Shown piece by piece: positions 48,318-63,275 of a DNA stretch of 64,000 nucleotides. The translations under genes and the position numbers were made by a program. Each line of letters begins with the position of its first letter. Positions within the stretch are counted from its first letter, which is position 1. Location of the stretch: contig NZ_JAMOHV010000003.1 of assembly GCF_024448505.1 (NCBI RefSeq), positions 248,001-312,000 of the forward strand, written 5' to 3'. Source of the DNA: Stutzerimonas degradans (GTDB taxonomy: Bacteria; Pseudomonadota; Gammaproteobacteria; Pseudomonadales; Pseudomonadaceae). The notes under the pieces are model-generated. The model was not told the origin of the DNA. It made no database searches and worked only from the letters and a program-made list of their open reading frames with translations.

Positions 48318-49184
48318 GTGACTGCCACCGTCGCTGCGAATTCCGGTGCGGGTACGCTCTATGTGGTCGCTACGCCCATCGGCAATCTGGAAGATATCAG
48401 CGCGCGGGCGCTGCGAGTGTTGCGCGAGGTCGCGCTGATCGCCGCCGAGGATACTCGCCACTCGGCGCGTCTGATGTCCCATTTCGGGATCGCCACGCCC
48501 TTGGCGGCGTGCCATGAGCATAACGAGCGCGACGAGGGCGGGCGTTTTCTTGAGCGTTTGCAGGCGGGCGACGATATCGCGCTAATTTCGGATGCCGGTA
48601 CGCCGCTGATCTCGGACCCAGGCTATCACCTGGTGCGGCAAGCACGTGCGGCTGGTATTCGCGTGGTGCCGGTGCCGGGGGCGTGTGCGTTGATTGCAGC
48701 GCTGTCGGCGGCCGGGCTGCCCTCAGATCGCTTCATCTTCGAAGGATTTCTGCCCGCCAAGACTGCCGGTCGCAGGGCGCGGCTGGAGTTGCTGAGGGAG
48801 GAACCGCGCACCCTGATCTTCTATGAGGCGCCCCATCGGATTTTGGAATGTGTGGAGGATCTCGAGGCGATCTTTGGCGCCGATCGGTCCGCCGTTCTCT
48901 GTCGTGAGCTGACCAAGACGTTCGAGACGCTAAAGGGGCTGCCGCTCGGACAGTTGCGCACCTGGATCGCGAGCGATAGCAACCAGCAGCGTGGCGAATG
49001 CGTGCTGCTGGTAGCCGGTTGGCAAGCGCCGGAGGACGACCAGGCCATCAGTGCCGAGGTGCTACGTGTGCTCGACTTGCTACTGGGAGAGCTTCCGCTC
49101 AAGCGGGCTGCGGCGTTGGCCGCCGAGATCACCGGCGTACGCAAGAATCTGCTCTACCAGCTGGCACTTGAGCGCAAGGCTTGA
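48318..49184 (+). CDS. rsmI: 16S rRNA (cytidine(1402)-2'-O)-methyltransferase RsmI
   Basis: RsmI methylates the 2'-OH of C1402 in 16S rRNA at the P site; with RsmH (also in this window, 2 kb on) it makes m4Cm1402. The 288-aa tetrapyrrole-methylase-fold protein has [19 protein letters not shown] near the N-terminus, [13 protein letters not shown] and [10 protein letters not shown]. It starts with GTG at 48318. It is divergent from lpoA and sits just before rnpB. Confidence 0.96.
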   Translation: MTATVAANSGAGTLYVVATPIGNLEDISARALRVLREVALIAAEDTRHSARLMSHFGIATPLAACHEHNERDEGGRFLERLQAGDDIALISDAGTPLISDPGYHLVRQARAAGIRVVPVPGACALIAALSAAGLPSDRFIFEGFLPAKTAGRRARLELLREEPRTLIFYEAPHRILECVEDLEAIFGADRSAVLCRELTKTFETLKGLPLGQLRTWIASDSNQQRGECVLLVAGWQAPEDDQAISAEVLRVLDLLLGELPLKRAAALAAEITGVRKNLLYQLALERKA

Positions 49185-49266
49185 GGTGGTCGCGGCACTG
49201 GATTGCGCGACCGCTGCGCATCGGTCCGCCTTGCAGCGCTCTGCGCGCGACGGTACTCTGGCGGCC

Positions 49267-49628
49267 GGAGAGTCGATCGGACAGTCGCTGTCTCTTTTTG
49301 TTCCGGCAAAAGGGGAGGGAGGAAAGTCCGGGCTCCACAGGGCGAAGTGCCAGGTAACGCCTGGGAGGCGCGAGCCTACGGAAAGTGCCACAGAAAATAA
49401 CCGCCTAAGCGCTTCGGCGCCGGTAAGGGTGAAAAGGTGCGGTAAGAGCGCACCGCACGGCTGGCAACAGTCCGTGGCTAGGTAAACCCCACTTGGAGCA
49501 AGACCAAATAGGGATCCATTGGCGTGGCCCGCGCTGGATCCGGGTAGGTTGCTAGAGGCAGTCAGCGATGACTGTCGTAGAGGAATGACTGTCCTCGACA
49601 GAACCCGGCTTACAGATCGACTCTCCGA
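49267..49628 (+). ncRNA. rnpB: RNase P RNA (M1 RNA, type A)
   Basis: RNA subunit of RNase P, which matures tRNA 5' ends. The two ends form a perfect 12-bp P1 stem (GGAGAGTCGATC 49267-49278 with GATCGACTCTCC 49615-49626). Conserved elements appear in order: GAGGAAAGTCCGGGCTC (about 49319-49335), the ACAGAAA core, AGGGTGAAAAGGTGCGGTAAGAG-type CR-II/III, ACCAAATAGGG, and ACAGAACCCGGCTTA (49598-49612). A short T-run follows at 49629. Boundaries are accurate to a few bases. rsmI-rnpB-mraZ is the pseudomonad order. Confidence 0.95.
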
Positions 49629-49818
49629 TTTTTCTGCGCTCCAACAACTCCCCAATTATTCCGAAAGATTATTGCTCTTAACAAAGCACTTTAACTTTGT
49701 TGGGCAATTCGTTCTGTCGTATCCCTTTTGCTATTCAGAATCCGTCCTTTTATTCCGCCTGTCTCGCTTAGCGACGCTAAATAACCGCGCCATAAGGGTT
49801 TTTCCCGTCGGGCTCGCC
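49629..49818 (+). other. AT-rich gap after rnpB
   Basis: About 190 nt of much lower GC than the neighbours. It has a hairpin with arms AACAAAG / CTTTGTT (49680-49701) framed by ATTGC / GCAAT (49671-49708), and the dyad TTAGCG-A-CGCTAA (49768-49780). No ORF or RNA class is recognised. Part may be the 3' trailer of rnpB. Confidence 0.5.
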
Positions 49819-49848
49819 TTGACGGTGGGGGGCGGGCATTTCTATAGT
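49819..49848 (+). promoter_or_regulatory. sigma-70 promoter of the mra/dcw cluster
   Basis: TTGACG, 18-nt spacer, TATAGT, 75 nt before mraZ. It is the only strong promoter-like pair ahead of the long dcw series. Confidence 0.7.
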
Positions 49849-49854
49849 GCGCCC

Positions 49855-49890
49855 AAGTGGTAGGAAGTGGCACGAAGTGGGTTTATATGG
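49855..49890 (+). promoter_or_regulatory. MraZ operator: three phased AAGTGG boxes
   Basis: AAGTGG occurs at 49855, 49865 and 49875, exactly 10 bp apart, with a degenerate fourth (ATATGG at 49885). They begin at the expected transcription start, just after the -10 box. MraZ family members bind such GTGG direct repeats on one helix face to repress their own operon. Confidence 0.8.
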
Positions 49891-49922
49891 GCATGGATAG
49901 CTAATTCAGGGGAAGCGCAGCC

Positions 49923-50378
49923 GTGTTTCGCGGAGCCAACGCCATCAGTCTCGACGCCAAAGGCCGACTAGTTATGCCCAGTCGGTATCGTGACGAGCTG
50001 AATTCGCGTGGCGAAGGCCAGTTGATCGTCACGATCGACGCGGTTGACCGCTGCCTGTGCATCTATCCGTTGCCCGAATGGGAGTTGATCGAGGCGAAGC
50101 TGCGTGAGCTGCCCTCGCTGCGCGAAGAAACCCGTCGGCTGCAGCGTCTGCTCATCGGTAACGCTGTGGACGTGGAAATGGATGGCAGCGGCCGCGTGCT
50201 GGTGCCGCCGCGCCTGCGCGAGTACGCCCGGCTCGATAAGCACGCGATGCTGGTTGGGCAGCTGAACAAGTTTCAACTGTGGAACGAGGACGACTGGAAC
50301 GCGATTTCCGACGCGGATCTGGCGGCCATCAAGCAACCCGGCGGTCTGCCGGAAGAACTACGTGACCTAATCCTGTGA
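49923..50378 (+). CDS. mraZ: Transcriptional regulator MraZ
   Basis: MraZ is the ring-forming regulator that represses the dcw cluster from which it is expressed. The 151-aa protein has two SpoVT/AbrB-like halves, each with a [16 protein letters not shown]-type motif (residues 9-24; the second, [15 protein letters not shown], at 83-97). It starts with GTG at 49923 ([11 protein letters not shown]) and overlaps rsmH by 4 nt. Confidence 0.97.
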   Translation: MFRGANAISLDAKGRLVMPSRYRDELNSRGEGQLIVTIDAVDRCLCIYPLPEWELIEAKLRELPSLREETRRLQRLLIGNAVDVEMDGSGRVLVPPRLREYARLDKHAMLVGQLNKFQLWNEDDWNAISDADLAAIKQPGGLPEELRDLIL

Positions 50379-51318
50379 GCCAGATCAGCGAGCTGCGACA
50401 TATCACCGTGTTGCTCGACGAAGCCGTCGCGGCGCTGGCCGTGCGGCCGGACGGTCGCTATCTGGACGGTACGTTCGGGCGCGGTGGGCACAGCCGGCTG
50501 CTGCTCGAGCAGCTTGGCCCGCAGGGGCGGTTGCTGGGGTTCGACAAGGACCCGCTAGCGATCGCTACGGGGCAAGCACTGGCGGCCGAAGACGGCCGCT
50601 TTGTCGTTGTGCAGCGAAGCTTTGCAGAGCTCGGCGACGAAGTGGTGCAGCGCGGCTGGACCGGTACGCTGAGCGGTATCCTGCTGGATTTGGGGGTTTC
50701 CTCACCGCAGCTAGACGATCCGGCGCGCGGCTTCAGTTTCCTCAATGACGGCCCGCTGGACATGCGCATGGACCCGTCGCGAGGCGTCAGCGCGGCCGAG
50801 TGGATCGCCCAGGCAAACGAAGACGATATCGCCCGGGTTTTCAAGGATTACGGCGAAGAGCGCTTCGCCAAGCGCATGGCGCGTGCCGTGGTGCAGCGGC
50901 GCGCGGAAAAGCCGTTCGAGCGTACGGCTGACCTGGCCAAGGTCCTGACCGACGCCAATCCCGCGTGGGAGAAAGGCAAGAATCCGGCGACCCGTGCGTT
51001 TCAGGGCCTGCGCATTTATATCAACAACGAGCTGGGTGACCTTGAAACGGGTCTGGATGCTGCCCTCGAAGCGCTCGAGGTCGGTGGCCGGCTGGTGGTG
51101 ATCAGCTTCCATTCGCTGGAAGATCGCATCGTCAAGCAGTTCATGCGGCGTCACGCCAAGGGCGAGGCAGACCAGTTGCCGCGAGGCCTGCCGGTCATAC
51201 CGAAACCTTTCGAACCGCGCTTGAAACTGATCGGCAAGGCACAGTTTGCCTCCGAAGCCGAAGTCCGTGCGAATCCCCGTTCGCGCAGCGCCGTCATGCG
51301 CGTCGCGGAGAAAGTGCG

Positions 51319-51322
<4 letters not shown>
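50375..51322 (+). CDS. rsmH: 16S rRNA (cytosine(1402)-N4)-methyltransferase RsmH
   Basis: RsmH (MraW) adds the N4-methyl group at C1402, next to the 2'-O-methyl added by RsmI. The 315-aa SAM-dependent enzyme has [14 protein letters not shown] near residue 30, [20 protein letters not shown] and the C-terminal [12 protein letters not shown]. It starts with GTG 50375 inside the mraZ stop (GTGA) and overlaps ftsL by 4 nt. Confidence 0.97.
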
Positions 51323-53332
<2,010 letters not shown>

Positions 53333-53333
<1 letters not shown>

Positions 53334-54796
53334 TGCCGATGCCATTGAATCAACTGCTGCCCCAGGCCGACAGTTCCGTGCTGATCCGCGAGCTGACTCT
53401 CGATAGTCGCAAGGTGCTGCCGGGCGATCTGTTCCTCGCCGTTCCTGGTCTGCAGCACGACGGTCGCAGCCATATCGCCGACGCCATTGCACGTGGCGCG
53501 GCGGCCGTTGCCTATGAATCCGAAGGCGCTGCGCTGCAGCCGGCCGGCGATGCGGTGCTGGTGCCGGTTCGCCAGCTCGCCAGCCAGCTGTCGGCAATCG
53601 CCGGCCGCTTCTATGGCGAGCCGAGCCGTAGCCTGCATCTGCTCGGAGTGACGGGCACCAACGGTAAAACCAGTGTCAGCCAACTGGTCGCGCAGGCGCT
53701 GGATCGTCTCGGCGAGCGCTGCGGCATCATCGGCACCTTGGGCAACGGTTTTCATGGCGAGCTGGAGCAGGGCTACCACACCACGCCGGACGCCATCGGC
53801 GTGCAGGCGACGCTGGCCAGCCTGAAGCAGCACGAAGCGCGCGCCGTGGCGATGGAAGTCTCCTCGCACGGGCTGGAGCAGGGTCGCGTGGCCGCGCTGG
53901 CGTTCGACGTGGCGGTGTTCACCAACCTGTCGCGTGACCATCTGGATTACCACGGCAGTATGGAAGCCTACGCGGCGGCCAAGGCGCGTCTGTTCGACAT
54001 GCCGGGTCTGCGCTGTCGCGTGATCAATCTGGACGACGCGTTCGGCCGCAGCCTGGCTGCGCAGCCGCAGGAGTCGCGCCTGATCACCTACAGCCTGGAG
54101 GACGCCTCGGCCGATCTGTACTGTCCGGAGCCGCAACTGGACGACGACGGCATTCATGCGCGGCTGATCACACCGCAGGGCGAGCGCTCGCTGCGCAGCC
54201 CGCTGCTGGGGCGCTTCAATGTCAGCAACGTGCTGGCAGCCGTCGGCGCGCTGTTGGGCATGGACTGGCCGCTGGATGAAATTCTCGCCGTGCTGCCGGA
54301 ACTGCACGGTCCCGCCGGTCGCATGCAGCGCCTGGGCGGCGGCGACCTGCCGCTGGTGGTGGTCGATTACGCCCATACGCCCGATGCGCTGGAAAAGGTG
54401 CTCACCGCACTGCGTCCTCATGCGCGCGGACAACTGGTTTGCCTGTTCGGCTGCGGGGGCGAGCGCGACCGCGGTAAGCGTGCGCTGATGGCGCAGGTCG
54501 CCGAACGGCTGGCCGATCGGGTGGTGGCGACCGACGACAATCCGCGCAACGAGCCGGCCGAGCAGATTCTGGAAGACATTCGTCAGGGCTTCGCCCAGCC
54601 GGAGCGGGTTCAGTTCCGCCCGGGACGTGGCGCTGCGATCGCCGCGGCGATTGCCGCCGCGCAGCCGGAGGATGTGGTGCTGCTGGCCGGCAAGGGGCAC
54701 GAGGACTATCAGGAAATCTGCGGCGTGCGTCAGCCGTTCTCCGACCTGGATGAAGCTCGCAAGGCCCTGGCCGCCTGGGAGAAGCATGATGCGTGA
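53333..54796 (+). CDS. murE: UDP-MurNAc-L-Ala-D-Glu:meso-DAP ligase MurE
   Basis: MurE adds meso-diaminopimelate as the third residue of the stem peptide. The 487-aa Mur ligase has the P-loop TGTNGKTS (107-114) and the DAP-recognition motif DNPR at 402-405 (DDNPRNEP), so it is the Gram-negative DAP type. It begins on the last base of the ftsI stop (TGATG) and overlaps murF by 8 nt. Confidence 0.98.
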
Positions 54797-56162
54797 CGCC
54801 ATGCGCCTGAGCGCGCTGACTCTTCCGCTCGCTGGCCGGCTGGTCGGCGCTGATGCTGTCTTTGCTGCGGTCAGCACCGACAGCCGCGCTATCCAGCCGG
54901 GGCAGCTTTTCGTTGCCCTCAGCGGTGCGCGTTTCGACGGCCATGCCTATCTCGCCGAGGTGGCGGCCAAAGGCGCAGTCGCGGCACTGGTCGAGCGCGA
55001 GGTAGAGGACGTGTCGCTGCCGCAGTTGGTGGTAGCCGATACGCGTCTCGCGCTTGGTCGCCTTGGCGCACTGAATCGTGATGGCTTCGACGGTCCGGTG
55101 GCCGCGATTACCGGCTCCAGCGGCAAGACCAGCGTCAAGGAAATGCTTGCCAGCATTCTACGCGCCGCCTTCGGCGAAGATGCCGTGCTGGCGACCCGTG
55201 GCAATCTGAACAACGATCTCGGTGTGCCATTGACGCTTCTTGAGCTCGGCTCTCGGCATCGCGCGGCGGTCATCGAGCTGGGTGCGTCCCGCCTGGGCGA
55301 GATCGCCTATACCGGCGGTCTGGTTCGTCCGCAGGTAAGCCTGATCACCAACGCCGGCACTGCTCACGTCGGCGAATTTGGCGGCCCCGACAAGATCGTC
55401 GAAGCCAAGGGCGAAATCCTCGACGGCCTGGCGGCTGACGGCATCGCGGTACTCAATCGTGACGACAAGGCATACCCGCGCTGGGCCGCACGCGCAGCCG
55501 GCAAGCGCATCGTCAGTTTCGGGCTGCAGAGCCCGCTGGCCGATTTTCATGCCGGATCGATCGCCTTCGATGTGCGCGGTTGCGCCAATTTCGTCCTCAC
55601 CGGCCCGCGCGCAGCGGTCCGGGTTCAGCTCAACCTGCTCGGTCGGCATAGCGTCGCCAATGCCCTGGCTGCCGCCGCTGCGGCGCATGCGCTGGGTGTC
55701 GCACCGCAGGCCATCGTCGAAGGCTTGCAGAACCTGCAGCCGGTCAAAGGGCGCGGCGTCGCACAGATGCTCGGCAACGGCGCGCGCCTGATCGACGACA
55801 GCTACAACGCCAACCCGGCTTCCATCTGCGCAGCGATCGACGTCCTCAGCGGATTCGCCGGGCGTACCGTTCTCGTCCTTGGCGACATGGGCGAGCTGGG
55901 CGAATGGGCCGAACAGGCGCACCGCGACGTTGGCGCCTATGCGCGCGGCAAGGTCGATGTGCTCTATGCGGTCGGTCCGCTGATGGCGCATGCAGTAGCT
56001 GCATTCGGCGCCGGAGCCCGGCATTTCGCCGATCAGGCGAGCCTGATCGAGACGCTGCGTAGCGAGCAGGGCAACACCACCATTCTGGTCAAGGGCTCGC
56101 GCAGCGCGGCGATGGACAAGGTTGTCGCCGCCCTGAGCGATGTCGTCATGGAGAAACACTGA
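54789..56162 (+). CDS. murF: UDP-MurNAc-tripeptide:D-Ala-D-Ala ligase MurF
   Basis: MurF adds the D-Ala-D-Ala made by Ddl. The 457-aa protein has P-loop TGSSGKTS (108-115), [19 protein letters not shown] and [12 protein letters not shown]-type [11 protein letters not shown]. Two adjacent ATGs (54786, 54789) are in frame; 54789 ([10 protein letters not shown]) aligns best with pseudomonad homologues and GGGAGA is close upstream. It overlaps mraY by one base. Confidence 0.97.
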   Translation: MRDAMRLSALTLPLAGRLVGADAVFAAVSTDSRAIQPGQLFVALSGARFDGHAYLAEVAAKGAVAALVEREVEDVSLPQLVVADTRLALGRLGALNRDGFDGPVAAITGSSGKTSVKEMLASILRAAFGEDAVLATRGNLNNDLGVPLTLLELGSRHRAAVIELGASRLGEIAYTGGLVRPQVSLITNAGTAHVGEFGGPDKIVEAKGEILDGLAADGIAVLNRDDKAYPRWAARAAGKRIVSFGLQSPLADFHAGSIAFDVRGCANFVLTGPRAAVRVQLNLLGRHSVANALAAAAAAHALGVAPQAIVEGLQNLQPVKGRGVAQMLGNGARLIDDSYNANPASICAAIDVLSGFAGRTVLVLGDMGELGEWAEQAHRDVGAYARGKVDVLYAVGPLMAHAVAAFGAGARHFADQASLIETLRSEQGNTTILVKGSRSAAMDKVVAALSDVVMEKH

Positions 56163-57244
56163 TGCTGCTGCTGCTCGCCGAGTACCTGCAACAGTTCCAC
56201 AAGGGCTTCGCGGTCTTCCAGTACCTGACCCTGCGCGGGATTCTTGGTGTGCTCACCGCACTGGTGCTGTCGCTGTGGATGGGCCCCTGGCTGATCCGCA
56301 CCCTGCAGCTGCGCCAGATCGGCCAGGCGGTGCGGACCGACGGCCCGCAGTCGCACCTGTCGAAGTCCGGCACGCCGACGATGGGCGGTGCGCTGATTCT
56401 CAGCGCCATCGCCATCAGCACGCTGCTCTGGGCCGATCTGTCCAATCGCTACGTCTGGGTTGTGCTGGCGGTGACGCTGCTGTTCGGCGCCATCGGCTGG
56501 GTCGACGACTACCGCAAGGTGATCGAGAAGAACTCGCGTGGCCTGCCGAGCCGCTGGAAGTATTTCTGGCAGTCGGTGTTCGGCCTCGGTGCTGCGGTCT
56601 TCCTCTATATGACCGCGCAGACGCCGGTGGAAACCACGCTGATCCTGCCGCTGTTGAAGAACATCGAAATTCCGCTGGGCATCGGCTTCATCGTGCTGAC
56701 CTACTTCGTGATCGTCGGCTCGAGCAACGCGGTGAACCTCACCGACGGCCTCGACGGCCTGGCGATCATGCCGACGGTCATGGTCGGTGGCGGTCTGGGC
56801 ATCTTCTGCTACCTGTCGGGCAACATGAATTTCGCCGAGTACCTGCTGATCCCCTATGTACCGGGTGCTGGTGAGCTGATCGTGTTTTGCGGTGCGCTGA
56901 CCGGTGCCGGCCTGGGCTTTCTCTGGTTCAACACCTATCCGGCCCAGGTCTTCATGGGCGACGTCGGCGCACTTGCGCTGGGCGCCGCGCTGGGCACCAT
57001 CGCCGTCATCGTTCGCCAGGAAGTGGTGCTGTTCATCATGGGCGGCGTGTTCGTGATGGAAACCCTGTCTGTGATGATCCAGGTCGCCAGCTTCAAGCTG
57101 ACCGGCAAGCGTGTGTTCCGCATGGCGCCGATCCACCACCATTTCGAACTCAAGGGCTGGCCCGAGCCGCGGGTGATCGTGCGTTTCTGGATCATCACGG
57201 TGATCCTGGTGCTCGTCGGCCTGGCCACATTGAAACTGAGGTAA
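56162..57244 (+). CDS. mraY: Phospho-MurNAc-pentapeptide transferase MraY
   Basis: MraY moves phospho-MurNAc-pentapeptide onto undecaprenyl phosphate to make lipid I in the inner membrane. The 360-aa protein has ten membrane segments in pattern, the DDYRK motif (D115, D116), [10 protein letters not shown] and the C-terminal HHHFELKGW. It is 6 nt upstream of murD. Confidence 0.98.
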   Translation: MLLLLAEYLQQFHKGFAVFQYLTLRGILGVLTALVLSLWMGPWLIRTLQLRQIGQAVRTDGPQSHLSKSGTPTMGGALILSAIAISTLLWADLSNRYVWVVLAVTLLFGAIGWVDDYRKVIEKNSRGLPSRWKYFWQSVFGLGAAVFLYMTAQTPVETTLILPLLKNIEIPLGIGFIVLTYFVIVGSSNAVNLTDGLDGLAIMPTVMVGGGLGIFCYLSGNMNFAEYLLIPYVPGAGELIVFCGALTGAGLGFLWFNTYPAQVFMGDVGALALGAALGTIAVIVRQEVVLFIMGGVFVMETLSVMIQVASFKLTGKRVFRMAPIHHHFELKGWPEPRVIVRFWIITVILVLVGLATLKLR

Positions 57245-57250
57245 TAGAGA

Positions 57251-58594
57251 GTGCTGATCGCTTCCGACCAGTTCCGCATCGTTGTCGGCCTCGGCAAGAG
57301 CGGCATGTCCGTGGTTCGCCATCTGGCGCGCCGTGGTCTGCCGTTCGCGGTCGCCGACACGCGCGCGAATCCGCCGGAGCTGGCCACGCTCAAGGCACAG
57401 TACCCCGGCGTGGAAGTGCGCTGCGGCGAGCTGGACGTCGAATTCCTCTGTCGCGCCAGCGAACTGCTGGTCAGCCCCGGCCTGGCCATCGCCACCCCGG
57501 CGCTGCAGGCGGCTGCCGCGCGCGGCGTGAAGCTCTCCGGCGATATCGACCTGTTTGCCCGGGAAGCGAAAGCGCCGATCGTCGCCATCACCGGCTCCAA
57601 TGCCAAGAGCACCGTGACCACGCTGGTCGGCGAGATGGCCGCCGCGGCTGGCCGCCAGGTTGCCGTGGGCGGCAACCTGGGCACGCCGGCGCTCGATCTG
57701 CTGGATGATGGGGTCGAGCTGTACGTGCTCGAGCTTTCGAGCTTCCAGCTGGAAACTACCGACCAGCTGAACGCCGAGGTTGCCACCTGCCTGAACGTCA
57801 GCGAAGACCATATGGATCGCTACAGCGGGCTGCCGGCCTACCATCAGGCCAAACATCGCATTTTCCGCGGCGCACGGCAGGTGGTGATCAACCGTGACGA
57901 CCGCCTGAGCCGCCCGCTGATCGGCGAGGATGTGCCGGTCTGGTCGTTCGGCCTCGGCAAACCGGATTTCAAGGGCTTCGGCCTGCTCGAGGAGGGCGGC
58001 GAGAAGTATCTGGCGTTCCAGTTCGAGACGCTGATGCCGGTCAGCGAGCTGAAGATTCGCGGCGCACACAACCAGGCCAATGCGCTGGCGGCGTTGGCGC
58101 TGGGGCATGGGGTTGGCCTGCCGTTCGACGCAATGCTGCGGACGCTGCGTTCGTTCGCCGGTCTCGCGCATCGCTGCCAGTGGGTCGGCGAGCGCGGCGG
58201 CGTGGCGTTCTACGATGACTCCAAGGCCACCAATGTCGGCGCTGCGCTGGCGGCTATCGACGGGCTGGGTGCAGATATCCCCGGCAAGCTGGTGCTGATT
58301 GCCGGCGGTGACGGCAAGGGTGCGGATTTTTCCGCCCTGCACGCACCGGTCGCGCGCTACTGCCGCGCGGTCGTTCTGCTCGGACGTGATGCCGACGTGC
58401 TGGCCGCCGCGCTGGACGGCGCCGCGCCGCTGCTGCGCGTGCGCACGCTTGAGGAGGCCGTGCAACAGGCGGCGGCCTGCGCCACGGCTGGTGATGCGGT
58501 GCTGCTGTCGCCAGCTTGCGCCAGCCTGGACATGTTCAAGAACTTCGAGGAGCGCGGTCGCCTGTTCGCCGCTGCGGTGGAGGCGCTCGTCTGA
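57251..58594 (+). CDS. murD: UDP-MurNAc-L-alanine:D-glutamate ligase MurD
   Basis: MurD adds D-Glu to UDP-MurNAc-L-Ala. The 447-aa Mur ligase starts with GTG and has an N-terminal Rossmann part (VVGLGKSGMSVVRHLARRG) and the P-loop TGSNAKST at 114-121. Ala stands where most Mur ligases have Gly before the catalytic Lys (TGTNGKST); this SNAKS variant is, from memory, shared by other pseudomonads. It overlaps ftsW by one base. Confidence 0.97.
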   Translation: MLIASDQFRIVVGLGKSGMSVVRHLARRGLPFAVADTRANPPELATLKAQYPGVEVRCGELDVEFLCRASELLVSPGLAIATPALQAAAARGVKLSGDIDLFAREAKAPIVAITGSNAKSTVTTLVGEMAAAAGRQVAVGGNLGTPALDLLDDGVELYVLELSSFQLETTDQLNAEVATCLNVSEDHMDRYSGLPAYHQAKHRIFRGARQVVINRDDRLSRPLIGEDVPVWSFGLGKPDFKGFGLLEEGGEKYLAFQFETLMPVSELKIRGAHNQANALAALALGHGVGLPFDAMLRTLRSFAGLAHRCQWVGERGGVAFYDDSKATNVGAALAAIDGLGADIPGKLVLIAGGDGKGADFSALHAPVARYCRAVVLLGRDADVLAAALDGAAPLLRVRTLEEAVQQAAACATAGDAVLLSPACASLDMFKNFEERGRLFAAAVEALV

Positions 58595-59820
58595 TGTTTG
58601 CCTTCCTGCGTGGTGCGCCTTCACCGCTGTTCGGCCCTCGCGGCCTGGATCTGGACTTCGCGATGCTGGCCGGTTGCCTGGCGCTGCTCGGCCTTGGGCT
58701 GGTGATGATCACCTCGGCTTCGTCGGAAGTGGCGGCGGTGAATTCGGGCAACGCGCTGTATCACATGACCCGCCACATGGTGTACGTCGCGCTCGGCCTG
58801 GGCGCCGCCGGCCTGATGCTGCTGGTACCGGTTTCGACCTGGCAGCGGTTGGACTGGATGCTGCTGCTGGCGGCCTTCGGTCTGCTGATCCTTGTACTGA
58901 TCCCGGGTATCGGCCGCGAAGTGAACGGTTCGATGCGCTGGATCGGGTTCGGCGCGTTCAACGTGCAGCCGTCCGAGCTGGCCAAGGTGTTCGTGGTGAT
59001 CTATCTCGCCGGCTATCTGGTGCGTCGCCAGGAAGAGGTACGCGAGAGCTTCTGGGGCTTCGCCAAACCGTTCCTGGTGCTGCTGCCGATGGCCTTCCTG
59101 CTGCTGATGGAGCCGGACTTCGGCGCCACCGTAGTGATGATGGGCTCGGCGGTGGCCATGCTGTTCCTCGGTGGCGTCGGCCTGATCCGCTTCAGCCTGC
59201 TGGTTGCGGCGGCGGTCGGTGCGGTGTTCGTGCTGGTGCAGACGCAGGAATACCGCCTGCAGCGCCTGATTACCTTCACCGACCCGTGGGCCGACCAGTA
59301 CGGTGCCGGCTATCAGCTGACCCAGGCGCTGATCGCCTTCGGCCGCGGCGAATGGTTCGGCGTCGGGCTGGGCAACAGCGTGCAGAAGCAGTTCTACCTG
59401 CCCGAGGCGCACACCGACTTCGTGTTCTCCGTGCTGGCCGAGGAGCTGGGCATGGTCGGCGCGTTGCTGACCATCCTGCTGTTTGCCTTCGTCGGCGTAC
59501 GCGCGTTGTACATCGGCCTGCAAGCCGAGAAGGCGCGTCAGTTCTTCGGCGCCTACGTCGCCTGGGGCATGGCGTTCCTCTGGCTGGGGCAATTCCTCAT
59601 CAATGTCGGGGTGAACGTTGGCCTGCTGCCGACCAAGGGACTCACGCTGCCGTTTCTCAGCTACGGCGGCAGCTCGCTGGTGGTGACCTGCGCGAGCATG
59701 GCGTTGTTGCTGCGTATCGAGTGGGAAAGCCGCACGGTGCTCGGCAGTGAGGATGTCGAGTTCAGCGAAGCGGACTTCGAGGAGGCGCCAGTTGCCAAGG
59801 AGGTCGCCCGTGGCCGCTAA
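58594..59820 (+). CDS. ftsW: Septal peptidoglycan glycosyltransferase FtsW
   Basis: FtsW is the SEDS-family glycan polymerase of the septum and partner of FtsI. The 408-aa protein has about ten membrane helices, the RWIGFGAFNVQPSELAK motif, the catalytic-Asp region PDFGATVV, and EAHTDFVFSVLAEELG. The ATG on the murD stop is supported by MFAFLRG; the open frame begins earlier. The C-terminal ~30 residues are acidic. It overlaps murG by 11 nt. Confidence 0.97.
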   Translation: MFAFLRGAPSPLFGPRGLDLDFAMLAGCLALLGLGLVMITSASSEVAAVNSGNALYHMTRHMVYVALGLGAAGLMLLVPVSTWQRLDWMLLLAAFGLLILVLIPGIGREVNGSMRWIGFGAFNVQPSELAKVFVVIYLAGYLVRRQEEVRESFWGFAKPFLVLLPMAFLLLMEPDFGATVVMMGSAVAMLFLGGVGLIRFSLLVAAAVGAVFVLVQTQEYRLQRLITFTDPWADQYGAGYQLTQALIAFGRGEWFGVGLGNSVQKQFYLPEAHTDFVFSVLAEELGMVGALLTILLFAFVGVRALYIGLQAEKARQFFGAYVAWGMAFLWLGQFLINVGVNVGLLPTKGLTLPFLSYGGSSLVVTCASMALLLRIEWESRTVLGSEDVEFSEADFEEAPVAKEVARGR

Positions 59821-60872
59821 CGTGCTGATCATGGCCGGTGGTACCGGTGGCCACGTGTTTCCGGCGCTGGCCTGCGCCCGCGAATTCCAGGCGCGCGGCT
59901 ACGCCGTGCACTGGCTGGGTACGCCGCGTGGTATCGAGAACGAGCTGGTGCCGGCCGCCGGTCTGCCACTGCATCTGATCCAAGTCAGCGGATTGCGCGG
60001 CAAGGGCATCGCTTCACTGATCAAGGCACCGCTGCAGCTGATTCGCTCGCTGTTGCAGGCGCGTCGCATTGTGCGCGAGCTGCAACCGGTCTGCGTGCTG
60101 GGGATGGGCGGCTATGTCACCGGTCCGGGCGGTCTGGCGGCCTGGCTCGCTGGCGTGCCGCTGATCATTCACGAGCAGAACGCCGTCGCCGGCACTGCCA
60201 ATCGCAGTCTGGTGCCGCTGTCGCGCCGTGTCTGCGAGGCGTTCCCGGATACGTTCAAGGCCAGCGACAAGCGTCGCACCACCGGCAATCCGGTACGCGA
60301 GGAGCTGTTTCTCGAAACGCCGCGCGACGCCCTGGGCAACCGCCGTCCGCGCCTGCTGGTGCTCGGCGGCAGCCTGGGCGCCGAGCCGCTCAACAAGCTG
60401 CTACCTGCTGCGCTGGCGCGTGTGCCGGGCGAGCTGCGTCCCGAGGTGTTCCACCAGGCCGGTAAGCAGCACGCTGACATCACAACCGAGCGTTACGCCG
60501 AAGCTGGCGTCGCCGCCGAAGTGGCACCGTTCATCAAGGATATGGCGCGCGCCTATGCCTGGGCCGATCTGGTGATCTGCCGCGCTGGCGCGCTGACCGT
60601 CTGCGAGCTGGCAGCCGCGGGTCTGCCGTCGTTTCTGGTGCCGCTGCCGCATGCGATCGATGACCACCAGACGCGCAATGCCGAATATCTGGCGAAGGAG
60701 GGCGCGGCCGTCCTTCTGCCGCAAGCCAAGACCGATGCTGCCGTCCTCGCCGCGCAGCTTGAAGAGGTACTGATGCACCCGGAAAAACTCAAGGTCATGG
60801 GCGCCACCGCTCGCCGGCTGGCGCGACCCGATGCGACGCGGCGCGTCGTCGATATCTGCCTGGAGGTGGCCA

Positions 60873-60880
<8 letters not shown>
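59810..60880 (+). CDS. murG: Lipid II synthase MurG
   Basis: MurG adds GlcNAc from UDP-GlcNAc to lipid I, giving lipid II, on the inner face of the membrane. The 356-aa GT-B enzyme has the glycine loop [14 protein letters not shown] (8-21), the second G-loop [14 protein letters not shown], and the donor site [15 protein letters not shown]. The start is GTG 59810 ([11 protein letters not shown]), set by family alignment and by AAGGAGG just before it; this overlaps ftsW by 11 nt. Confidence 0.96.
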
Positions 60881-63274
<2,394 letters not shown>

Positions 63275-63275
63275 G

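Noticed and set aside
56033-58624. 863-aa open frame on the minus strand opposite mraY and murD
   Set aside because: Lies fully antisense to three essential genes with intact motifs; composition is His/Gln/Arg/Asp-rich as in antisense shadows.
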